Assembly: GCF_022605165.1 (NCBI RefSeq)
Contig: NC_063068.1
Location: forward strand, 1,054,001-1,118,000
Direction: 5' to 3'
Origin: Purpureocillium takamizusanense
Taxonomy: Eukaryota; Ascomycota; Sordariomycetes; Hypocreales; Ophiocordycipitaceae
Length of the DNA: 64,000 nt
Shown: positions 42,977 to 52,646 of the stretch, one piece after another
Layout: the number at the start of each line of letters is the position of its first letter
Numbering within the stretch: position 1 is the stretch's first letter
The notes under the pieces: model-generated
What the model was told of the DNA's origin: nothing
Database searches by the model: none
The model's input: the letters and a program-made list of their open reading frames with translations, nothing else
Translations under genes and position numbers: made by a program

Positions 42977-44248
42977 ATGAGCTCTCCGCGGGACCACCTC
43001 CCACCCCGGTTGTCCGTCGACGACATCCACCGTCTGATCAGACACCTCTCCCTCCCGCTCCCGACATCGGTCGAGGCGCTGCAGGTCACGGCTGCCTTCC
43101 ACTCCATCTACCTGCTCAACTATCCGGCATCGACGCCCGCCATCGAGGCGCTGCTGCCCGCGGGGGGCGCCCACAGCCGACAGCAGCGGCGGCGGCGGCG
43201 GCGGCCCGACGGCTCCACGACGACGACGACAACGCTGGTGCTGCGCATCTCGGGCAACCACATCCCGCGCATCAAGACGGTCAACGAGGTGGCCACCATG
43301 ACGTGGGTGCGCGAGCACACGAGCATCCCCGTGCCGGCCGTCGTGGCGTGGGACGGCGTGGGCGAGGGCACCAACCCGCTCGGGCGCGAGTTCACGCTGC
43401 TCGAGTGGGTGCCGGGCCGGAGCGTGGACCGCATGTACAGGGACATGTCGGAAGAGGCCAAGCTCAGGCTCGTGGAGCAGCTGACCGACTACCTCGTCGA
43501 GCTCAACGGCTTCGAGTGGCATCACGTCGGCGGGCTGCGCTTCGACGCCGACGGCCGCGTCGCGCCGGGCCGCTTCCTCGACGACACCTTTTGGCTGCTG
43601 CCGGACGTGGAGCGGCTGTGGCCTCCCCGGGGGGGCCAGCAGCAGCAGCAGGAGGAGGTGAGCATCGACACGCTCAACCCGAGGGGGCCGTTTGCGTCGC
43701 ACGCGGCCTTTATCGCGGGCTACGTCGAGTGCTTCATCCGCGGCATCGACGCACACCCGTCGCTGGCGTGGCTGCGCGACACGATCCCGCGGCTGCGCGC
43801 CCTCGCGGACCTGCTCCCGCGGCTGCCGTCACTGGCAGCGACGCGGCTCGTGCTCGCGCACAAGGACATGCACCACGCCAACGTCATGGCGCTCGAGGAC
43901 GGGACCATCACGGGGGTGCTGGACTGGGAGTTTGCGGGCGTGGTGCCGGCGCACCGGTGGGACGCGGCGCGGGCGTTCCTGCACCCGTGGACGGGGGAGC
44001 CCGACGACGTGCAGGAGCGGGAGAAGGCGCGCATGATGAGGGTCTTTGAGGGCGTGCTGGAGCGCAAGGGGGTGGCCCCCTGGTGGCGGCTGGAGGCGGT
44101 TCACGATGATGGCGTGACGGAGGACGTGTGGACGGTGGTGCGGTTTACGCGCGCGCTGGTCGAGGTGTGTCCGAGGGGCCAGAAGGCGGACAAGGTGGCC
44201 GACTGGAGGAGGGCCGTGGAAGATGCCCTTTCCAGGCTGGGTGTGTGA
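42977..44248 (+). CDS. Aminoglycoside-phosphotransferase (APH) family kinase-like protein
   Basis: A single exon of 423 residues. It has the APH/choline-kinase fold: an N-lobe with ATP-binding residues around LVLRISGNHIPRIKTVNEVA, the linker-adjacent LLEWVPGRSVDRMY, a Brenner motif H295-x-D297 and N302 (AHKDMHHANVMALED), and the metal-binding D316 in GVLDWEFAG. Family members phosphorylate small molecules such as antibiotics, choline, sugars or lipids. Fungi carry many uncharacterised copies, so the substrate is unknown. Low-complexity inserts (Arg/Thr run at about residues 72-88, Gln/Glu run at about 220-228) interrupt the fold. It is convergent with the UPF0261 gene 131 bp downstream. Confidence 0.87.
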   Translation: MSSPRDHLPPRLSVDDIHRLIRHLSLPLPTSVEALQVTAAFHSIYLLNYPASTPAIEALLPAGGAHSRQQRRRRRRPDGSTTTTTTLVLRISGNHIPRIKTVNEVATMTWVREHTSIPVPAVVAWDGVGEGTNPLGREFTLLEWVPGRSVDRMYRDMSEEAKLRLVEQLTDYLVELNGFEWHHVGGLRFDADGRVAPGRFLDDTFWLLPDVERLWPPRGGQQQQQEEVSIDTLNPRGPFASHAAFIAGYVECFIRGIDAHPSLAWLRDTIPRLRALADLLPRLPSLAATRLVLAHKDMHHANVMALEDGTITGVLDWEFAGVVPAHRWDAARAFLHPWTGEPDDVQEREKARMMRVFEGVLERKGVAPWWRLEAVHDDGVTEDVWTVVRFTRALVEVCPRGQKADKVADWRRAVEDALSRLGV

Positions 44249-44379
44249 GCGTTGGAGGGGACGGGATGGCTTCACATCACTTATACATGCATGCCTCGCT
44301 GCACTGGGTAGACGTCATCATCAAAATGTCACGGCGCGAGAACAACAAAGCTCGCGAGTCTATTCACAGCGCCGCCTCC

Positions 44380-45735
44380 TTACTCGCCGGCACGAGGCGG
44401 TAGCCCCATTTTCCTGACCAGCGCCTCGGCAATGTCCCTAGCGAATCCCTCATCGTTGATGGCCCGCTCATCCTCCACGACCTCGATGCCCGAGCCCTCC
44501 AGCCCCTTTCTCACCGCGTCAAACAGCGCCGCGTCCGCCTCGGCGTCCGCAAAGGGCCCGCCCTCCACCGAGATGGCGCTCACGCCGCCCCTGGGGATCC
44601 AGACCTGCACCATGTCGGGCCTCGCCGCGCCGTCCCTGAGCTTGGCGCTGATGAAGTCGCCGATGCGGCGGCACTCGTCGGGCGAGGTGCGCATCAGCGT
44701 GACGATGGGGTTGTGCTCGTGCAGGGTCCTGCCGGCGGCGGCGTAGCGCTCCGGCACGCTGTTCCGGGGGCCGAAGTTGACCATGTCGAGGGCGCCCAGC
44801 GACACTACGTAGGGGATGCCGCGGGCGGGGGCCGCGGCGAGGCGTTCCGGGCCGGCGGAGAGGACGCCGCCGGCGATGTGGTCGGCGACCTCGGTGGTGG
44901 TGAGGTCGAGGACGGCGTCGAGGGCGTGGGCGCGGACGAGGCGCTCGAGGGAGAGGCCGCCTGTGCCGGTGGCGTGGAAGACGTACGTCTGGATGGGGTA
45001 CGCGGCCTCGAGGTGCGCGCGGATGGCGTCGACGGCGGGGGTGGTGACGCCGAACATGGTGATGCCGACGCGGTGTTTCTTCTTCTTCTCCTCCTGCTTC
45101 TCTCCCTTTGGCGACTCATCGTCTTCTCGCTCGGTGGCGTGCCGGCTGGCGTACGAGAGAGCCGCGCCGGCTATGGCTGCCCCGGCGTTGGAGAGCACGT
45201 CGCGCAGCACGTCGTTGAGCCCGGCGACGTCGACGACCGAGTACATGACGGCCATGTCCGTCTCGCCGATGACGGGGCGGACGTCGCCGCTGGCCATGGT
45301 CGAGACGATGAGCTTGGGGAAGCCTATGGGGAGGGCGGCGCGCATGGCCGACGCGGCGAGCGAGGTACCGCCCGAGCCGCCCGCGGACACGGCGCCGTGG
45401 ATGCGCCGCTGGGCGTGCAGGCGCTCGAGGAGGGAGGCGGCGCGGCGAGCGATGTGGGCGATGAACTGGCCGCGCGTGAGGGCGGAGATGTCGTCATCAT
45501 CGTTGTTGTTGTCTTGAGCCTCGTGACGATGCTCATCATCATCGTCGGCGGTTGAGGGCTGCTGGGCGAGGACCTCGGCTTGCGGGACGGTTATGTCTGG
45601 GTGCGACGCGGGGTGGCGGCCGACGTCGATGAGGATGACGGAGAGGGACGGGTTGGACGAGAGGATGGCGGCGCGGAGGAAGAGGAGCTCGTGGAGCTTG
45701 GTGTCGCAGGTGCCGAGCAGGGCGACGGCGGCCAT
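44380..45735 (-). CDS. UPF0261 / Tm-1-like ATP-binding protein
   Basis: A single exon of 451 residues starting at ATG 45735. The family is recognised by ALLGTCDTKLHEL near the N-terminus, GAVSAGGSGGTSLA, PKLIVSTMASGDVRP and TDMAVMYSVVDVAGLN. Later motifs are ITMFGVTTPAVDAIR, HATGTGGLSLERL and a C-terminal ARPDMVQVWIPRGGVSAI segment. These match UPF0261, the N-terminal half of tomato Tm-1. Tm-1 binds ATP and inhibits tomato mosaic virus replication protein, but the native role of the family is unknown. Two acidic/basic low-complexity insertions (about 61-85 and 205-225) are not part of the family. The gene is divergent from the TIM-barrel gene at 46861, the other half of Tm-1-type proteins. 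Confidence 0.88.
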   Translation of the reverse strand: MAAVALLGTCDTKLHELLFLRAAILSSNPSLSVILIDVGRHPASHPDITVPQAEVLAQQPSTADDDDEHRHEAQDNNNDDDDISALTRGQFIAHIARRAASLLERLHAQRRIHGAVSAGGSGGTSLAASAMRAALPIGFPKLIVSTMASGDVRPVIGETDMAVMYSVVDVAGLNDVLRDVLSNAGAAIAGAALSYASRHATEREDDESPKGEKQEEKKKKHRVGITMFGVTTPAVDAIRAHLEAAYPIQTYVFHATGTGGLSLERLVRAHALDAVLDLTTTEVADHIAGGVLSAGPERLAAAPARGIPYVVSLGALDMVNFGPRNSVPERYAAAGRTLHEHNPIVTLMRTSPDECRRIGDFISAKLRDGAARPDMVQVWIPRGGVSAISVEGGPFADAEADAALFDAVRKGLEGSGIEVVEDERAINDEGFARDIAEALVRKMGLPPRAGE

Positions 45736-46860
45736 GGCTGCCGCGTAGGTAGTAGCGTCACGGTAGCGGCGGCGGCGGCGGCAACTAGGGGTTGGTCGTG
45801 TAATTGAATATCGTGACTTGTATGGTGTTTGTCGTACAGTGTTATCGTAGTATGTTATTTATTATTGTATTGTCAGTTGGTGATGTCGGATGGTGATCAA
45901 CAATCGGATGAGGGGCGGCAGGGATGCGGGGTCGGTGTTGCGGGAGGAGTCGTTACACGGCATGCATGCGGGAGCACGTGGAGTGTCTTGAGTGAGTGGA
46001 ATGATTGTCCGGTTTTTGCCCTATTGGATGAGGTTGGAATCAAAGCATTCTCAAGTACCATCAAGTGAGCAAGGTGTCGAGATGGCGGTGGTAGAGAGAC
46101 GGGGAGCTTGTTAAATGGAGTCTGGGCAACGACGCTCGTGGCTTTCACGGCTCGGCAGTTTATCAATGATGGGGATTCAATCTACGAGGTAAGTTACTTT
46201 ATAGGCTAGGCCATGATCCTGCTGCAGCCCGGATTGTGTGTTGATACGGAGCTGTCCGGCTTGTTCCATGTCTGCTACAAAGATACCTACAAATAGGCAG
46301 CATCATGTAGCTTGAAGATGACAATTTGGCATGTCTATGCGCGTATCATAAAGAAAGGAAAAGGCAACCAAACGAGGCGGACGCCGTCTTGCCGGGTGCC
46401 CTGGCCGGGGTGATCTAACTGAAGTCCGGCCGGCAGTGGCGCCCCTCCGCCACGGGAGACGCCGAGCCTGCCGAGCGCGCTGTTCATTCAATCTTTCCAT
46501 CAACTGTCAGTCACCTCCGGCTCCACTGTGACGACACCGACCGAGCAGCCGTTTGCCAAACTCAACCTGACCCCGGAGCCGTGGATAAGGGAAGCAATAT
46601 TGAAGCGTTGTGCTGCTCTCGCTTCATGCATCGCCAATAACAGCCTGCAGCTAGCAACAGCACACGCAGCGACATACATGTAGACACGCACGCCACATCC
46701 AACAGCGAGTGGGATCGTGTCTTGCCATCCGCCATCAAGCCCCATACATCATCATTATCATCCATCGGCCCCTCTTCACCCCGCCGCCCGGGGCATCACT
46801 CACGCTCACTCATCGCCCAAACTCACTCAAAGCATCTCAGTCTCGCAGCAGACGCTCGCC
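45736..46860. other. Divergent promoter of the UPF0261 and TIM-barrel genes
   Basis: 1.1 kb between the two divergent genes, so it likely holds both promoters. The upstream side is AT-rich with TATTGTATTGT runs near 45850-45880. The 60 bp before 46861 form a CACTCA-rich leader. No gene was recognised. Confidence 0.5.
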
Positions 46861-47813
46861 ATGGCTCCGCCCACAGACAGAGACGAGATCCTCGCCAGGC
46901 TGCGCGCGCAAATCGACGCAGGCACGCCCATCGTCGGCGCCGGCGCGGGCATCGGCCTCTCGGCCAAGTTCGTCGAGGCCGGCGGCGGCGACCTCATCAT
47001 CATCTACAACAGCGGGCGCTTTCGCATGGCCGGGCGGGGGTCGCTGGCAGGCCTGATGCCGTACGGCAATGCCAACGACGTGGTCCTCGAGATGGCAAGT
47101 GTTCTTGTTCTGCCCTTCGCCGAGCCTCATGGGTTCAAGGACTCAGATGCTGAATGATGTTAATAACCTCGGGTATGCATACATACACACAGGCCAACGA
47201 GGTCCTCCCCGTCGTCCAGCACACGCCCGTCATCGCCGGCGTCTGCGCCACCGACCCCTTCCGCAGCATCCCGCGCTTTCTGCGCCAGCTGCGCGACCTC
47301 GGCTTCGCGGGCGTGCAAAACTTCCCGACCGTCGGGCTCATCGACGGCCAGTTCCGCGCCAGCCTCGAGGAGACGGGCATGTCGTACGCCCTCGAGGTGG
47401 ACATGGTGGCCGAGGCGCGCGCCTTGGGCCTGCTGACGACGCCCTACGTCTTCGACGAGGACCAGGCCGCGCGCATGGCCCGCGCCGGCGCCGACGTGCT
47501 CGTCGCCCACATGGGGCTCACCACGGGCGGCAGCATCGGCGCCTCCGCGACGGCGGGGGGCGGCAAGACGCTCGACGAGTGCGTCGCCCTCATCCAGCGC
47601 ATCCGCGACGCCGCCGTCGAGGTGCGCCCGGACGTCATCGTCCTGTGCCACGGGGGGCCCATTGCCGCGCCCGAGGACGCGCGCTACGTCCTCGAGCGCA
47701 CCACGGGCGTCCACGGCTTCTACGGCGCGAGCTCCATGGAGAGGCTGCCGGTGGAGGAGGCCATCACCGACATTACCCGGCGCTTCAAGGCACTGCCGGG
47801 GGCGAGGAAGTGA
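46861..47813 (+). CDS. TIM-barrel PEP-hydrolase-like protein (Tm-1 C-terminal-type)
   Basis: Exons are 46861-47094 and 47193-47813, giving 284 residues. The 98-bp intron begins GCAAGT and ends ACAG, so it is a GC-AG intron. Joining restores [18 protein letters not shown]. The protein is a full PF09370-type barrel (phosphoenolpyruvate hydrolase-like, formerly 'TIM-barrel signal transduction'). It has [71 protein letters not shown] and [11 protein letters not shown]. In tomato Tm-1 this domain follows UPF0261 in one protein; in bacteria the two are often neighbouring genes. Here they are divergent neighbours, which suggests a shared pathway. The biochemical role is not established. Confidence 0.88.
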
Positions 47814-48693
47814 TGGGCGGCGCCCTTTGGCGTGGACCATGAACGGACACAATATGAAGTACTACTTATTATTACTATCTTGCGCCTGGGGTGGTTGACA
47901 AGGCCGGTAATAGGAACAGTATGATGCTGCAGATGGACGATGGAGCAGCTCGGTGAGCTCCAGCTACGGAAAAGCTGTGCCGTGTAATTTCAAACGTGAC
48001 TCATTCAGCATGACTATTACTTCACTGTCACGATGCAGAACCAAAAAAAAAACCTCTATTGCGTACGAAGATGGTACTACTATAGACTTTGACTCACACG
48101 GAGGCGGGGTCTGAGGGGCCACGCCTTGCTTGAATGGACTCCTCGTATCGCGTCCCATCAACGAGGACACACAAGCGCAGAAGAAACACGCCGTGGTGGG
48201 CCGGCCCCCTTTTCTGGGACGTCAGAGAAGCCGGCCGAATTCCGAGTCCCTGACAGACGCCTACGCCGTTGCTGCTTCGGGGAAGGCAAGCACAAGGCGC
48301 GCCGTTGGGGGGCTACTACTATGAAGTAACTAACTTAGTGCCCGGGTTGTTAGTAGCCTAAATGCACTAGTACTAACGTATCTACTAGGCAATTATGAGT
48401 AGCACATCCTGATGCTCGAGGTCGATGTTGCTTACCCCCCCAACTTGAACCCCTATACGCTACACACCGAAGCTCATGTTGGAATAAAAGACTGTAGAGA
48501 TGGATATCCAAGTTCGATCGCGGTCGTCGTCGTCGTCTACCGGCTGACTAACTCAAGTTACACAACCGCTCGCAACCTGCTTCGCACAAAATACTTTGTA
48601 CGAAGTACGAAGTGGCAAGTGCAATATTGACTTATAGTTATAATCACACCACCAACAACCATCACCATTACCATCACCACCACCTCCATCACC
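47814..48693. other. Intergenic region with TA-step island and CA-rich leader
   Basis: 880 bp with no gene. TA-step patches are present at about 48320-48400 (ACTAACTTAG, TAGTACTAACG). An exact GTACGAAGTAC lies at 48598-48608. A CAC/CAT microsatellite (48644-48693) forms the leader of the methyltransferase gene. Confidence 0.5.
48644..48693 (+). repeat. CAC/CAT-rich microsatellite in the leader
   Basis: Imperfect CAC, CAT and CAA triplets run up to the ATG at 48694. The leader of the methyltransferase mRNA therefore probably contains this repeat. Confidence 0.8.
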
Positions 48694-49578
48694 ATGGCGC
48701 AAAACATCTACGACCGCCAAGACTTCTTCGACGCCTACGCCAGGCTCATCGACCGCTCCTCCAAGGACATCGACGCCGACCCGGCCTGGAAACGCCTCGC
48801 GCCCCTCGTGCCCCCCGTTGCCGGCCTCGACGTCCTCGACCTCGGCTGCGGCAGCGGCTGGTTCTGCCGCTGGGCCGCCGCCCAGGGCGCGCGCTCCGTC
48901 CTCGGCGTCGACGTCTCCGAGAAGATGCTCGCCAAGGCCCGCACCCTGGCAGCATCATCATCGTCGTCGCCGTCGTCCGAGGTCATCGAGTACCGCCGCG
49001 TCGACCTCGACGAGCTCGTCCTGCCCGACGCGGACGCCGGGCGCTACGGCCTCGTCTTTAGCTCCCTCTCGCTGCACTACCTCGCCGACCTGCCGCGCGT
49101 CGTGGCCCTCGCGCACCGTGCCCTCGCCCCGGGCGGCTTCTTCGTCTTCAACGTCGAGCACCCCATCTACACGGCGCCGCGGAACCCGCGTGTCGCGCGC
49201 GCCGCTCCCGTTGCCGCCGCCGCTGATGGTGACGATGATAAGAAGGAAGGTATGTATGAATGATGATGATGATGGTGATGACGCTACTACCAGCGAACGC
49301 ACAAAGCTGACAGAGGGACAAAAGAAGGAGAGCTCTGCTGGCCCCTCACCGGCTACGGCGACGAGGGCGAGCGCGTCGTCGACTGGCTCGCCAAGGGCCT
49401 GCGCAAGTACCATCGCTCCGTGACGGGGTACATGGACGCGCTCCTGGCGCAGGGCTTCCTCTTGCGCGCCTTCAAGGAGTTCTTCCCCACCGAGGAGGAG
49501 TTGGCGAGCGGCAGGGCCGACGAGGTGCAGAAGCTGCGGCCCCTGTATCTCATCATGAGCGTCCAGAAGCAGATTTGA
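48694..49578 (+). CDS. Class I SAM-dependent methyltransferase
   Basis: Exons are 48694-49249 and 49328-49578, with a 78-bp GTATGT..AAG intron, giving 268 residues. Motif I is GLDVLDLGCGSGWFCRW, the acidic loop is LGVDVSEKMLAKA, and the later core runs YGLVFSSLSLHYLADLPR and LAPGGFFVFNVEHPIYT. After splicing, the end reads KKEGELCWPLTGYGDEGERVVDW, followed by helices and a strand (PLYLIMSVQKQI). It belongs to a Methyltransf_11/25-type family of small-molecule methyltransferases. The substrate cannot be read. A Ser-rich run (about 93-99) and an Asp/Lys run (about 176-184) are low-complexity. The neighbouring WW-domain gene is convergent. Confidence 0.88.
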
Positions 49579-49748
49579 ACGCAGAAACACCCAAGGGTGC
49601 AGTGAGAGGGTTGCTTTCGCCCGTGGCTACTCACGAAACGTGTGCCTGCGATTTTTGTTTTCCTAAAATGTTTGCTGCTGGCTGTGCTATGCTCAATCTG
49701 TGGCTTTTACCCGCCCCGTCTCGGTGTCACTGCCGCCGCCTTCAGGTA

Positions 49749-50671
49749 TCAATAGTCGTCGTCGTCGCCTCCGTACGTGTCCTCGTACTCCTCGTAGTAC
49801 TCATCGCGCGCCTCCTCCAGCTCTTCTTCCTCGCTGCTGCTGGCGTCCGAGTCGGCCGCGTCCGCCAGCGCCTCCTCGTACCGCTCTCGCGCCTCCTGCA
49901 CGTCCTCCCTGTCGCTCGACGACACGGAGCTGCCGTCCGCGTCCGTCGGCGGGAGGACCGTCGGCGGCGCGGCGGCGGCGTACGACGCTTGGGGGTAGTA
50001 CTCGGGCTGCGGCGGCTGGTAGGGGGCTGGCTGTTGATACGCGTGACGCTGCTCCCCCTCCTTGTCCGAGTCGGAGTCACTCAGGGCGTGGTGCAGTAGC
50101 GCGCCGCCGACGGCGCCGGCCGCAAGACCGCCCGCGGCGCCGAGGAGCATGCCACCCTTGCCGCTGCCTTTTTTCTCCTGGCTGGGCTGCTCGTATCCCG
50201 CGCCGCCGCCGCCGCCGCCAGCGTAGCCCGGAGGCGGTCCGCCCGGCGCCCCGAAGCCGGTGCGAGAGTCGTCGCCGCTGCCGGACGGGGGCGCCGTGTA
50301 TCCGGGGGCCTCCCACTGGGAGCGGCCGGTGGCCTCCTCGACATAGTACCAGCGCTGATTGCCCTGGTCGAAGAGCGGAATCCAGCCGCTGGGGATGGGC
50401 GGCTTGTCCGACGGCGGCTGGTAGGCTGGTGGAGGCGGCGCCGCGACGTATTGCGCGGGAGGGGGATTGTCGCCAGGACCGTGGTAGCCATACTCGCGGG
50501 TGCCTGAATCGACAGGGTCAGCCTTTTGCGTCAACTGCATGTGTGCTTGCTATAATGGAGGTAAGAGAAGGCGGGTATGGCTGCGAGCTTACCTTGTGCC
50601 GCCTCGTCGCGTTTGCTGTCGCCGATGCCCAAGTTGTCAAACTTGTCGGTGATGTTTTTGAAAAAGGACAT
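49749..50671 (-). CDS. WW-domain protein with glycine-zipper segment
   Basis: Exons are 50671-50593 and 50545-49749, with a 47-bp GTAAGC..CAAG intron, giving 291 residues. The first exon encodes MSFFKNITDKFDNLGIGDSK. A WW domain follows at about residues 72-105: PSGWIPLFDQGNQRWYYVEE, then RSQWEAPG, with both Trp present. Then come Gly/Pro/Tyr-rich stretches and a glycine-zipper helix (GGMLLGAAGGLAAGAVGGALL) that could insert in membranes or self-associate. The tail is acidic (EDVQEARERYEEALADAADSD and onward). WW domains bind proline-rich ligands. The rest is low complexity, so a specific role is not visible. Similar small WW/glycine-zipper proteins are common in filamentous ascomycetes. Confidence 0.8.
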
Positions 50672-52646
50672 GACGACTGCGAACAGCACGGGGGCTCGAG
50701 ATGAATACAGGTATGGTTATGGGAGAGGATTGGAGTAGAGGCACGCAGTCGTGCAAAGAGGCTGAGAGAGCCTCAGGTGGCTCGGTTCGATGTCGCGACG
50801 ATGCGTTGTCTTATCTAGGTTTATTCCCAGGTACAAAGTACGTACAACAGTGCAGTGAGTGACAGCCGACGGGAGCCCTCCACTCCCTGGTGGTGTGTGC
50901 GTGCGTGCGTTTGCGACACTTTCTCCGTTCGACAGCCATGCACTGCCGGGACTTGGACGGACTGGACTGGTGAGGTGACGGGCAGGAACCCGGCCGATGG
51001 ACAGACCCATCCTGGAGGGAGCCAACGACCGACCACATGCGTGCGGGCGGCAGCAGCAGCAACAACAGACGGGGCTCGCTTGATGGGCCGGCCGGGTGGA
51101 AGGCTCAAGCTGCATGTGCCCTGGTGAAGCGAGGACGGGGGGTTTCAAGGTTCTTTGATGGATGGGTCCCGTCCATTCAAGACGACGCCTAATAAACTCG
51201 GGCCGCCCCGACCGACCGACGGACAACTGTCTTCCAGGGCTGTGAGGTGCAGCCAGTGAAGAGGCGATGGGCCCTGGGCGGGGAGACGCCACTGGCCCAA
51301 CAGGGGGCCCTCAGCAGCATCCAAGACGGTGACCTTTCCAGGCTCATTCTGCAAGCCAAGGAAGGACGTAGCCGCCCCCGGATTAGAAGCTCCTGTCAAC
51401 GCGCGGCCAGGCGCTGGTAGTGGGGGCCGCTGGCTCAGCGGTGCTCTAGGGGACGACGGTAGACGGAACCCAGGGCCCTCACCACCTCAATTTCAAGCAC
51501 TAACGGGCGGTGATTGAGCCCATTGCAGCGTGTGATGCCACCACCCCACCATGATCGGGAATGACTCTGTGCTGTTCCACGTCAACTTATTACCCCTCCA
51601 TCCCATGCCCCTCCCTCGGTACCACCCATTTGGTTTGCAATCGCAGGTTCGCAGGATCCATGCGCCCCGCCCAGAGCGTGAAATGAACAACGACAGTGAG
51701 TGAGCCCTGGAGGCATCCCATGGACGAATGCATGCGCGGCCGGCGTGCTTGGCGGCCAGCTGGCACTTGGCAGCGTCGCTAGTAGACGCAACGGTGATGA
51801 TTACGATGCTTCATTTGCAGACTACCCAGTATTTCAGGCGTTACTTTAGTACTGATGCTGAGAGGTACCTGGAGGTATTAGATGCGCACCCTGGACGACC
51901 ATGTCCGGGATGGCGCGTTGGCCGGAGAAGCGCTGGAGGGCGAACCGATGAGACCGGCAACGCAATTTCCGCTGGGTCTTCTTCCATTATTACGTTTGGG
52001 GTCGGACGGAGAATCGAACGCAAGGTACGGAACAGTACTTACTCACCTATCGAGTACGACCTTGTGCTGGAACACGCGCCGTCCGTGGCACTGAAACAGC
52101 TCCGTAGGTACGTACCTTATAACCTTTCAGCACTGGGGCACACATCTCCTTTCTCGGGTGGGGGCGGGGTAATAGCCCAACTTTTCATCCAGGTATCGAT
52201 TGAGGCAGTTTGTGCTCATCCTGTGCGCTCGACACGCACGCCGTTCATCAACCTACAGATACGTCCTCACCAGTGATCACCTGCAGCCATCCCGCTTTGC
52301 TCACCCACCCCACCGTCGTCGCTCCGGCCATCGCTCCGGCCGCCCTCCCCTGCCACCTCGAGTCCCCACCAACTAGTTCAAGTCAGCCCAAGGCAAGGCG
52401 TTCTGCGCCTCGCCCCGTCGGTGCGCCACCCACCCACACCAGCCGAACTCCGACCTCTGCCCTTCCATTCAGCTGCCGGCGTCCAGGCAGCTCTCTTACC
52501 TCCTCCAACCTCGCGACTCCATCCCTCCACCACCACCGACCCCGAGCGCCCGAGCCACGACACGGTCCCTCGCCCATCAACCGCTCACGACACGCGGCCG
52601 AGTCCATCTCCCCCTCGTTCGCCTCCAACCGCGCACGCAACACAGC
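50672..52646. other. Intergenic, metacaspase promoter region
   Basis: 2 kb between divergent genes with no recognisable coding sequence. It contains GTACAAAGTAC (50831-50841), the reverse complement of GTACTTTGTAC. The 350 bp before 52647 are C-rich (CCACC and TCCATC runs), like a long leader. Confidence 0.45.

Noticed and set aside
42719..43756. 345-residue minus-strand frame across the APH gene
   Set aside because: It is antisense to a gene with a full kinase motif set and has no domain of its own; GC-rich third positions keep the antisense frame open.
47160..47852. 230-residue minus-strand frame over the TIM-barrel gene
   Set aside because: Antisense shadow; the plus strand carries the PF09370 motifs.
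51729..52276. 182-residue plus-strand frame before the metacaspase
   Set aside because: No domain, and it overlaps the probable promoter; composition is mixed and stops are common in the flanks.
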